Positions 1 to 8,087 of a DNA stretch of 9,748 bases are shown here, piece after piece. Every line of letters starts with the position of its first letter. Position 1 is the stretch's first letter. Source of the DNA: Pseudomonadota bacterium (GTDB lineage Bacteria > Pseudomonadota > Alphaproteobacteria > Rhodospirillales > 2-02-FULL-58-16); contig JADFHR010000119.1 of the NCBI GenBank assembly GCA_022567015.1, positions 1 to 9,748 of the forward strand, in the 5' to 3' direction. The notes under the pieces are model-generated. The model did no database searches. It had not been told where the DNA came from and worked only from the letters and a program-made list of their open reading frames with translations. Made by a program: the position numbers and the translations under genes.

Positions 1-138
1 GACCGCAACGGCGGCTTACCAAGGCTTTCGGACGGCGTCGCGCACGCTTCGCGATGCCCCGCATCGCCACAGCGCACGCTTAAGGCCGAAAGCCTTGGTA
101 AGCCGGCTCGTCGGGTCATGATCAGCGACCCTTGGTAT
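1..138 (+). repeat. MITE-like repeat, copy E1 (right part, cut by window start)
   Basis: This is the right part of the hairpin-rich repeat seen complete at 7825-8087, which lies there in the opposite orientation. Positions 12-105 form a long imperfect hairpin. Its outer stem CGGCTTACCAAGG (12-24) pairs with CCTTGGTAAGCCG (93-105), and near its tip GCGATGC (51-57) pairs with GCATCGC. The copy ends in the terminal inverted repeat, finishing CCCTTGGTAT at 138. Positions 106-116 differ from the complete copy: they read GCTCGTCGGGT, a stretch otherwise found in the other internal hairpin, so this copy looks mosaic. No coding capacity is visible. The rest of the element lies outside the window. TIRs plus no transposase suggest a non-autonomous transposable element; the parent family is not identifiable from sequence alone. 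Confidence 0.8.
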
Positions 139-195
139 AAGTGATCCCCCAGTTTAGAGCACTATCGGGCTTCCCGTATGTCACCCCCGAAAATC

Positions 196-211
196 TTGGC
201 ACGGCCATTGC
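196..211 (+). promoter_or_regulatory. Candidate sigma-54 (RpoN) -24/-12 promoter
   Basis: TTGGCACG (196-203), four bases, then TTGC (208-211) is an essentially perfect match to the RpoN consensus YTGGCACG-N4-TTGC. The invariant GG (198-199) and GC (210-211) are separated by exactly 10 bp. The predicted transcript would start near 222-223, about 20 nt before the TTG start codon at 242 and just upstream of the ribosome binding site at 230-234. Sigma-54 promoters need an upstream-bound activator. No binding site is recognised in 139-195, so the controlling signal (flagellar, nitrogen or other) is unknown. The match could be chance, but its position directly ahead of a gene supports it. Confidence 0.55.
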
Positions 212-241
212 GTCGTTTATTGCGGAGACGGAGACAGTGGT

Positions 242-1171
242 TTGACGTGGACCGGACGCACGATCTCAATGGGCATCGCCGCCGCCGCCCTTTTCGCGGC
301 CGGCCCGGCCCTGGCCGCGTCCGTGCAACCCTTTGACGATACACGCAAACTTTGCGCCGGGCAGACCGCCCGCCTGGAGCGCCTGGAGGGCATTCCGCGG
401 CACCTGCTGAGCGCCATTTCCGTGGCCGAATCGGGGCGCTGGGACGAGGCCCGCCAGGCAACTTTTGCCTGGCCGTGGACCGTGACCGCGGAGGGCGAGG
501 GCCGGTTCTTCGCCACCAAGGCCGAGGCCGTGGACCACGTCCGGGCGCTGCGGGCGCGGGACGTGCGCAACATCGACGTCGGCTGCATGCAGGTCAACCT
601 GTATTACCACGGCGGGGCGTTCGCCGGCCTGGAGGAGGCCTTCGATCCCCCCACCAACGTCGCCTACGCCGCCCGCTACCTCAAGGGCCTGTTCGATGCC
701 GCCCGGTCGTGGACCCAGGCCGCCGCCGATTACCATTCGACGACCCCGGAGCGCAACCGCCCCTACAAGCTCAAGGTGGTACGCTTGTGGAACCAGATCC
801 GCCGCGACGCGGCGCCCGGCGACCAACGTGCACGCCCGGTCAGGATTGCCCGTCCGCCCGCCATCGACTTCGAGCGCACCGCCGCCCTCAATGCGCGCCT
901 GAGGGCCGCCCGCGCCGCGGCCGGCACCGCCGTCCCCGGAAAGGTGCCGGGCATCCGACGCGACCAACCGGACGCCTGGCGCCAGGTGCGGGCGTGGCGG
1001 CCCGGATACGCCCGCCCGTCGACCGCGCGCCGGGTCGCGGCGGACACCGTTCGCACCCAATGGCGAACAGGCCGGCGCGCCATGGAGCCCGCCGCGGCGT
1101 TCACCGCCCGGCGCAGGGCCCAGCTCGAGAGCTGGCGCCGAACCATGGTCTGGCGGCGCGGGTCGTCGTAA
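242..1171 (+). CDS. Secreted lytic transglycosylase-like (SLT domain) protein
   Basis: Predicted periplasmic murein lytic transglycosylase of the SLT/GH23 fold, which would cleave glycan strands of peptidoglycan. The 309-residue product starts with a probable signal peptide: Arg6, a hydrophobic Ala/Leu stretch at 10-25, and an ALA-type cleavage site near 25/26. The catalytic domain spans roughly 37-190. It shows the likely catalytic Glu63 in ISVAESGRW, the hallmark GCMQVN at 114-119, and a C-terminal AxxYHS element near 162-166 followed by PY and a helix ending in W183. Residues 190-309 form a very Arg/Ala-rich, Trp-containing basic tail without a recognised domain, perhaps for wall or membrane contact. 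TTG at 242 is chosen because GGAGA at 230-234 lies 7 nt upstream; an ATG at 269 would give a shorter signal peptide. A candidate sigma-54 promoter precedes it. The role (flagellar wall penetration, secretion or turnover) is not determined. Confidence 0.8.
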   Translation: MTWTGRTISMGIAAAALFAAGPALAASVQPFDDTRKLCAGQTARLERLEGIPRHLLSAISVAESGRWDEARQATFAWPWTVTAEGEGRFFATKAEAVDHVRALRARDVRNIDVGCMQVNLYYHGGAFAGLEEAFDPPTNVAYAARYLKGLFDAARSWTQAAADYHSTTPERNRPYKLKVVRLWNQIRRDAAPGDQRARPVRIARPPAIDFERTAALNARLRAARAAAGTAVPGKVPGIRRDQPDAWRQVRAWRPGYARPSTARRVAADTVRTQWRTGRRAMEPAAAFTARRRAQLESWRRTMVWRRGSS

Positions 1172-1372
1172 CCCCAACAATTCATCAAGGCTGACCTGGA
1201 GGCGGGCGTAATCCCGGCCGTGCCGCCCGCGGGCGGCGGCGCCACATGACCGGTAGGATTTTCCCATCCGGCGATTTACTATCCCTGCCTACACCTCTTG
1301 GCCGGTGTTGCCGGCGCCGGCGCGGCTTCCAGCAGGGTGGTCCCGGTGCGCGGGTATTGAGGGTATGAAGGC
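1172..1372. other. Gene-free spacer between transglycosylase gene and GH15 operon
   Basis: No gene is visible in this 201-bp stretch. It contains a perfect 16-bp GC-only palindrome, GCCGCCCGCGGGCGGC, at 1222-1237. A terminator role is doubtful because no T-run follows directly; the nearest is a TTTT near 1260. No convincing -35/-10 pair was found, although transcription of the downstream operon probably starts here. The ribosome binding site GAGGG at 1359-1363 lies 9 nt before the ATG at 1373. Confidence 0.5.
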
Positions 1373-3172
1373 ATGAGCGACCTTAATCTCGGCGTTATCG
1401 GCAATTGCACGTTCGGCGCCCTCATCGACAACGAAGGACGGGTGGTGTGGTCCTGCATGCCCCGCTTCGACGGCGACCCGGTGTTCTGCAGCCTGCTCAA
1501 CGGCGGGGCGCACGGGGAAAATCCGGAGAAAGACTTCGGGTTCTTCGACATCCAGTTGGAGAATTTCGCCCGCAGCGAACAATGCTACGTGCACAACACC
1601 GCCATCCTGAAGACGACGCTCCACGACGCCGACGGCGCCATCGTCGAGATCACCGACTTCGCGCCACGCTACAAGCATATGGAGAGGATATTCCGGCCGA
1701 TGATGATGGTGCGCCATGTGGATCCCATCGCCGGCCACCCGCGCATCCGCGTGCGCCTGCGGCCGGCCAGCGCCTTCGGGGCCGGGCGGCCGGAATGGAC
1801 CCGCGGCAGCAACCATATCCGCTTTGTGGCGCCCGACCTGACCCTGCGCTGCACCACCGACGCCCCTGTGTCCTACGTGGTCGACGAGATTCCCTTCGTC
1901 CTGGAGAAGCCGTTCACCATGCTGCTGGGGCCGGACGAAAGCCTGACCAGCCCGCTCGATGAAACCAGCCGTCAGTTCTACAACCGCACCCACGACTATT
2001 GGCGCGAGTGGTCGCGCTACCTCGCCGTGCCCTTCGAATGGCAGGAAGCGGTGATCCGCGCCGCGATCACGTTGAAGCTGTGCGCCTTCGAGGAAAGCGG
2101 CGGCATCATCGCCGCCATGACCACGTCGATCCCGGAGGCGCCGGACAGCGGGCGCAACTGGGACTATCGCTATTGCTGGCTTCGGGATTCCTATTTCGTG
2201 GTCCAGGCCCTCAACCGGCTCGGCGCCACGCGGACCATGGAAGACTACCTGGAATACATCACCAACGTCGTCGCCGGGGCGGAGAAAGGCCTTCTCCAGC
2301 CCGTGTACGGGGTCACCCTGGAAAAGCGCTTGACCGAGTCGAAGGTGCCGACCCTGGCGGGCTATCGCGGCATGGGACCGGTGCGCACCGGCAACCAGGC
2401 CCACGAGCACATCCAGAACGACGTTTACGGGAGCGTCATCCTGGCCGCCACCCAGGCGTTTTTCGACGTGCGCCTGACGCGGCCCGGGGATGTCCGCCTG
2501 TTCGAAAGCCTGGAGGCGATCGGCCACCGGGCCCTGGAGTTGTACGACAAGCCCGACGCCGGTATGTGGGAACTGCGCACCAAGAGCCGGGTGCATACGT
2601 ACTCGAGCGTCATGTGCTGGGCCGGCGCCGACCGCCTGGCGAAGATCGCCCGACGCCTGGAGTTGCCCGAGCGCGCCGCCTTCTGGCGCGACAACGCCGA
2701 CAGGATGCGCGTCGTGATCCTGGAAAAGGCCTTCGACGCCAAGCAAAACACCTTCGTCGAGAGTTTCGGCGGCAGCGAGGTGGACGGCAGCCTGCTCTTG
2801 CTCCTGGAACTCGATTTCATCGACGCCGCCGACCCCCGCTTCATCGGCACGGTCGAGGCCGTCGAGCGGCGGCTCAAACGGGGCCAGCACCTGTTCCGCT
2901 ACGCCCAGGAGGATGACTTCGGGATTCCCCAGACCGCGTTCAACGTATGCACATTCTGGTACATCGACGCGCTCGCGGCCGTCGGCCGGGGCGACGAGGC
3001 GCGCGAGCTTTTCGAAAACATGCTACGCTGCCGCAACCCCCTCGGCCTGCTCTCGGAAGACATCGACCCGGACACGGGCGAACTGTGGGGGAACTTTCCG
3101 CAGACCTATTCCATGGTCGGGTTCATCAACTCCGCCATGCACCTGAGCAAAAGCTGGAGAGAGGCGTTTTGA
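1373..3172 (+). CDS. Glycoside hydrolase family 15 (glucoamylase/trehalase-type)
   Basis: Inverting exo-acting alpha-glucosidase of family GH15, which releases glucose from alpha-glucans or, in many bacterial members, from trehalose. The 599-residue length is normal for the bacterial trehalase-like subgroup. The N-terminal beta-sandwich domain (about 1-215) begins NLGVIGNCTFGALID. The (alpha/alpha)6 barrel follows, with the substrate-binding block RNWDYRYCWLRD at 261-272, the probable catalytic acid Glu400 in MWELR, and the probable catalytic base Glu562 in GLLSEDID. No signal peptide is seen, so the enzyme is probably cytoplasmic. It is first in an operon, and its TGA stop overlaps the otsA start by 4 nt. 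With otsA next and glucokinase third, trehalose hydrolysis is the favoured role, but glucan or maltooligosaccharide hydrolysis cannot be excluded by sequence. The start is supported by GAGGG 9 nt upstream and by the conserved N-terminus. Confidence 0.9.
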   Translation: MSDLNLGVIGNCTFGALIDNEGRVVWSCMPRFDGDPVFCSLLNGGAHGENPEKDFGFFDIQLENFARSEQCYVHNTAILKTTLHDADGAIVEITDFAPRYKHMERIFRPMMMVRHVDPIAGHPRIRVRLRPASAFGAGRPEWTRGSNHIRFVAPDLTLRCTTDAPVSYVVDEIPFVLEKPFTMLLGPDESLTSPLDETSRQFYNRTHDYWREWSRYLAVPFEWQEAVIRAAITLKLCAFEESGGIIAAMTTSIPEAPDSGRNWDYRYCWLRDSYFVVQALNRLGATRTMEDYLEYITNVVAGAEKGLLQPVYGVTLEKRLTESKVPTLAGYRGMGPVRTGNQAHEHIQNDVYGSVILAATQAFFDVRLTRPGDVRLFESLEAIGHRALELYDKPDAGMWELRTKSRVHTYSSVMCWAGADRLAKIARRLELPERAAFWRDNADRMRVVILEKAFDAKQNTFVESFGGSEVDGSLLLLLELDFIDAADPRFIGTVEAVERRLKRGQHLFRYAQEDDFGIPQTAFNVCTFWYIDALAAVGRGDEARELFENMLRCRNPLGLLSEDIDPDTGELWGNFPQTYSMVGFINSAMHLSKSWREAF

Positions 3173-4545
3173 ATCGTCTCGTCGTCGTTTCCAACCGGGT
3201 GGCGGTGACCCCCGACGCCAAGACAAGGGCCGGCGGCCTGGCCGTCGCGCTGCAGGATGCGTTGCGCAAACATGGCGGCGTCTGGTTCGGGTGGAGCGGC
3301 AAGGTGGTGCCCCAGACGACGGCCGAACCGACCATTACCAAGGACGGTGCCATCACCTATGCCACCGTCGACCTGTCGCGCAAGAACTCGGCCGAATACT
3401 ACAACGGCTTCGCCAACCGGAGCCTTTGGCCCCTGTTCCATTACCGCCTCGACCTGACGGCGTTCAGCAAGCAGAACTATTCCGGCTATCTGCGGGTGAA
3501 CACCATGTTCGCCGAAAAGCTGCTGCCCCTGCTCGAGGCCAGCGATCTGATCTGGGTGCACGACTATCACCTCATCCCGATGGGCGAGGAACTGCGCAAG
3601 AAGGGCGTGACCCAACCCATGGGATTCTTTCTGCACACCCCCTTCCCGGCCATGGAAATCTTCATCGCCCTGCCGTCGCATTACGCCCTGGTGCGGGCGT
3701 TGTGTTGCTACGACGTGGTCGGCTTCCAGACCGAGAACGACCTGCGCGCCTTTCTCGACTACATCGTCCACGAGGCCGGCGGCAGCATCCTGGGCGACCA
3801 CCTGATCCGTGCTTTTGGACGCACGGTCAGGGTCGAGGTGTTCCCCATCGGCATCGACACCGAGGACTTCGTCGAGAGCGCCAGGCAGGCGGCCGACTCG
3901 GAAAGCACCAAACGCCTGCGCAAACGCGTCGGTAAGCGTTTGTGGCTCATCGGCGTCGACCGGCTGGACTACAGCAAGGGGCTGGTGGAGCGGTTTCATT
4001 CGTTCGAGCGCCTGTTGGAAACCCACCCCGAGTACCGGGGCAAGGTGACGTTGATGCAGATCGCTCCCCCGACCCGCTCCGAGGTGCCCGAGTACAGGGA
4101 AATCCGGCGCAACCTGGAGACCGAGGCCGGACACATCAACGGCCGCTTCGCCGATTTCGACTGGACCCCCATCCATTACCTGAACAAGAGCTTCAAGCGT
4201 CAGCACCTGGCCGGATTTTTCCGCGTCAGCCGGATCGGCCTGGTGACGCCGCTGCGCGACGGCATGAATTTCGTCGCCAAGGAGTACGTGGCGGCGCAGG
4301 ATGCCCGTGACCCCGGGGTGCTGGTGCTGTCGCGTTTCGCCGGCGCGGCGCGGGAACTGGATGCCGCCCTGCTGGTCAATCCCTTCGACTACGACGCGGT
4401 GGCGGACGCCATGGCCAGGGGTATCGAGATGCCCCTGGAGGAGCGGCGCGAACGGTGGGCCTCCATGATGGAAAAACTGAGGGCCAACACGCTCAGCACC
4501 TGGCGCGACAATTTCCTCAAGGCCCTCCGCGAGGGGCCGTATTAG
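3169..4545 (+). CDS. otsA: Alpha,alpha-trehalose-6-phosphate synthase (UDP-forming), GT20
   Basis: Transfers glucose from UDP-glucose to glucose-6-phosphate to give trehalose-6-phosphate, the first step of the OtsAB osmoprotectant pathway, in the cytoplasm. The 458-residue product is close to the usual length. Family motifs are intact: SNRV at 8-11 with the GG phosphate loop at 22-23, WVHDYHL at 129-135 (Asp132), FFLHTPFP, GVDRLDYSKG at 262-271 (Arg265 and Lys270 as nucleotide-sugar phosphate ligands), QIAPPTR, and LRDGMNFVAKEY around 362-372 (Asp364). It starts at TTG (3169), inside the end of the GH15 gene, in a TTGA overlap. GGAGA at 3156-3160 lies 8 nt upstream, implying translational coupling. 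The usual partner otsB is absent here, so dephosphorylation must be encoded elsewhere or done by another enzyme. glk follows 7 bp downstream. Confidence 0.95.
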   Translation: MNRLVVVSNRVAVTPDAKTRAGGLAVALQDALRKHGGVWFGWSGKVVPQTTAEPTITKDGAITYATVDLSRKNSAEYYNGFANRSLWPLFHYRLDLTAFSKQNYSGYLRVNTMFAEKLLPLLEASDLIWVHDYHLIPMGEELRKKGVTQPMGFFLHTPFPAMEIFIALPSHYALVRALCCYDVVGFQTENDLRAFLDYIVHEAGGSILGDHLIRAFGRTVRVEVFPIGIDTEDFVESARQAADSESTKRLRKRVGKRLWLIGVDRLDYSKGLVERFHSFERLLETHPEYRGKVTLMQIAPPTRSEVPEYREIRRNLETEAGHINGRFADFDWTPIHYLNKSFKRQHLAGFFRVSRIGLVTPLRDGMNFVAKEYVAAQDARDPGVLVLSRFAGAARELDAALLVNPFDYDAVADAMARGIEMPLEERRERWASMMEKLRANTLSTWRDNFLKALREGPY

Positions 4546-4552
4546 GGCCCGA

Positions 4553-5533
4553 ATGGCGGCAACACCCGATGCGCTCCACCGGCCCGGCCTGATCGCCGAT
4601 ATCGGGGGCACCAACGCGCGCTTCGCCCTCAGCGAAGCGGACGGCTCGGTGCGCGACGCCGTGGTGCTGGCGTGCAGGGACTTCCCCGATCTCGCCGCCG
4701 CGGCCGAGGCCTTCCTGGCCCGCATCGCCCCGCCGGCGCCGCCCAGGCGCGCGGCGATGGCCGTCGCCTCCCCGGTGAGCGGCGATCGCGTGGACATGAC
4801 CAACCACTCGTGGTCGTTTTCCATCGACGATGTGCGCCGGCGCCTGGGCCTGGATGACCTTCGGGTGATCAACGACTTCACCGCCATCGCCCTGGCCATC
4901 CCCCAACTGGCGGAGAAGGACCGTTTTCAGGTGGGTGGCGGGAAGGCCGCCCCCGGCGCCCCCATCGCCGTTCTCGGCCCCGGCACCGGGCTCGGCGTCT
5001 CCGCCCTGATTCCGGCCGGCGGCGGCTGGGTGCCCCTGGCGACGGAAGGCGGCCACGTGACCATGGCGCCGGCCACCGGGCGCGAAAGCGCCGTGCTCAC
5101 CCATCTGCAGCGGTCCGGCCACGTATCGGCGGAACGGGTGCTGTCCGGCGCCGGGCTGGTCAATCTGTATGGGGCGGTTCGCGCCCTGGACGGCGCAACG
5201 GCGGACGGGGACGTGACCCCGGCCGGGGTGACGGAGCGGGCGCTGGACGGCTCGTGCCCCTTTGCCGCGGAGGCCCTGGACATGTTCTGCGCCATGCTCG
5301 GCACGGTGGCGTCGAACCTGTGCCTCAGCCTCGGCGCCCGCGGCGGCGTCTACGTCGCCGGCGGCATCGTGCCCAGGCTGGGAACGGCGTTCGCCGACTC
5401 CGGGTTCCGCCGGCGCTTCGAGGACAAGGGACGGTTCTCCGCCCACCTGGCCACCGTCCCCACCTTCGTGGTCACCCACGAAACCCCCGCCTTCCTGGGA
5501 CTGAGCCACCTTTTGCAGGCGGCGGACGGCTAG
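4553..5533 (+). CDS. glk: Glucokinase (bacterial Glk family)
   Basis: ATP-dependent phosphorylation of glucose to glucose-6-phosphate in the cytoplasm. The 326-residue product has the non-ROK bacterial glucokinase layout: phosphate loop ADIGGTNARFAL at 15-26, TNHSW at 83-87, VINDFTA with catalytic Asp108, the adenosine/phosphate motif GPGTGLGV at 143-150, and EGGH at 166-169 (glucose-binding Glu and His). The C-terminal GGI motif is in VYVAGGIVPRLG. It starts 7 bp after the otsA stop, with AGGG overlapping that stop as a weak ribosome binding site, so it is cotranscribed. In this operon it would recycle glucose freed by the GH15 enzyme into the substrate of OtsA. Its TAG stop lies immediately before a 46-bp repeat fragment, so the last codons may have been set by that insertion or rearrangement. 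Confidence 0.95.
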   Translation: MAATPDALHRPGLIADIGGTNARFALSEADGSVRDAVVLACRDFPDLAAAAEAFLARIAPPAPPRRAAMAVASPVSGDRVDMTNHSWSFSIDDVRRRLGLDDLRVINDFTAIALAIPQLAEKDRFQVGGGKAAPGAPIAVLGPGTGLGVSALIPAGGGWVPLATEGGHVTMAPATGRESAVLTHLQRSGHVSAERVLSGAGLVNLYGAVRALDGATADGDVTPAGVTERALDGSCPFAAEALDMFCAMLGTVASNLCLSLGARGGVYVAGGIVPRLGTAFADSGFRRRFEDKGRFSAHLATVPTFVVTHETPAFLGLSHLLQAADG

Positions 5534-5579
5534 GCCGCGTACGCGATCTCTATGGGTCATGATCAGCGCCCCTTGGTAT
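5534..5579 (-). repeat. Solo end of the MITE-like repeat, copy E2
   Basis: This fragment matches the right end of the complete copy at 8042-8087. It has GCCGC, then TACGCGATCTCTATG (5540-5554), then the rest of the terminal inverted repeat ending CCCTTGGTAT at 5579. Both internal hairpins and the opposite end are missing. The fragment begins at the base after the glk stop codon and lies between two convergent genes, glk and typA. It may be a deletion remnant of a full element. No transcription terminator for either gene is obvious in the 74-bp gap. Confidence 0.8.
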
Positions 5580-5607
5580 AGGGGTACCATTTAGCTGATA
5601 CAGGCCA

Positions 5608-7431
<1,824 letters not shown>

Positions 7432-7824
7432 CGTCTCAAAACCTTCGTAAAAAAAACGCATCCGATCGCCGGGGACGGCCCCGGCCCGCCCGTCTTGTAG
7501 GAACGGTGCCCGGGTCGGCGACAAAGGCGCCCGGGCCGGCAGGAACGGTGGCGGTGTCGGGAACCAGGCCGGCCGATGCGAGGGTCGGCCGAAGCGGGGG
7601 CTGGCCCGGTGGGCGCTTGATATAGACTTCCGGCCGGTCAAGTCAAGGCCGCCCGCGCACCCCGTCTTTAATTCGTCGCTGGTTGGCTGATTTACCAGCC
7701 TTTGCATCCGTAAACGATGAAATTCGACCTTCCGGCAATGGCCGAGGCTGTTGACAAGCGGACATCCGGCGCGGGTCTGCTGAACGTCCGATTCTGGCCC
7801 CAAGCGGACCCGAAAGAGGTTCTT
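7432..7824 (-). promoter_or_regulatory. typA upstream region with candidate promoter and long leader
   Basis: There is no gene in this stretch of about 390 bp. On the - strand it holds TTGACT (7641-7646, 5/6 to the -35 consensus), a 16-bp spacer and TATATC (7619-7624, 4/6 to -10). This is a plausible housekeeping promoter that would give a GC-rich leader of roughly 180 nt before the TTG start. Within the leader, AGGAACGGTG occurs twice on the + strand (7499-7508 and 7541-7550), with starts 42 bp apart. Further upstream, CAAGCGGAC occurs twice (7755-7763 and 7801-7809), and the second copy pairs with GTCCG at 7786-7790 as a small hairpin. No riboswitch class is recognised. Confidence 0.45.
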
Positions 7825-8087
7825 ATACCAAGGGTCACTGATCATGACCCATAGAGACGGCTTACCAAGGTTTTCGGCTAGGAGCGTGCGCTGTGGCGAT
7901 GCGGGGCATCGCGAAGCGTGCGCGACGCCGTCCGAAAGCCTTGGTAAGCCGCCGTTCCGGTCGCGTATGCGGCCCGTCGGAGGGCGTCGAAAAGTTTCGA
8001 CGATGCGCCGCATCGCCTGAAACTTTCCTCCTACCCGACGAGCCGCCTACGCGATCTCTATGAGTCATGATCAGCGACCCTTGGTAT
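7825..8087 (-). repeat. Complete MITE-like element, copy E3 (263 bp)
   Basis: The only complete copy in the window. Its ends, 7825-7857 and 8055-8087, are 33-bp inverted repeats matching at 31 positions; the tip is ATACCAAGGG. Inside are two long imperfect hairpins. Hairpin B (7858-7951) has outer stem CGGCTTACCAAGG and tip GCGATGC-GGG-GCATCGC (7896-7912). Hairpin A (7963-8052) has outer stem GCGTA/TACGC and tip CGATGCG-C-CGCATCG (8001-8015). No protein-coding frame of credible content exists, so it is non-autonomous. The flanks read TTA on the left (7823-7825) and TTA on the right (8087-8089), but the exact element edge and target duplication cannot be fixed. It lies between glpK and typA, and its end overlaps the glpK stop codon. 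In transcripts it would fold strongly and could stabilise or terminate glpK mRNA. Confidence 0.85.

Noticed and set aside
1222..1237. Perfect GC palindrome as a rho-independent terminator of the transglycosylase gene
   Set aside because: There is no loop and no T-run immediately after it, so a terminator call is not supported; it is recorded only as a palindrome.
1289..2890. Long - strand open frame opposite the GH15 gene
   Set aside because: Low-complexity His/Gly/Val-rich translation without motifs, lying opposite an intact GH15 gene; third-position GC explains the openness.
2947..3168. Upstream extension of the otsA frame into the GH15 gene
   Set aside because: The extra residues resemble no GT20 N-terminus, whereas TTG at 3169 with a good ribosome binding site gives the expected start NRLVVVSNRV.
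3106..4899. 597-codon - strand open frame opposite otsA and glk
   Set aside because: It crosses two intact genes and their junction on the other strand and shows no family motif.
7432..8013. N-terminal extension of the typA frame up to 8013
   Set aside because: The frame stays open but would translate the repeat's hairpins and the leader. Family alignment places the start at MDIRN or shortly before.
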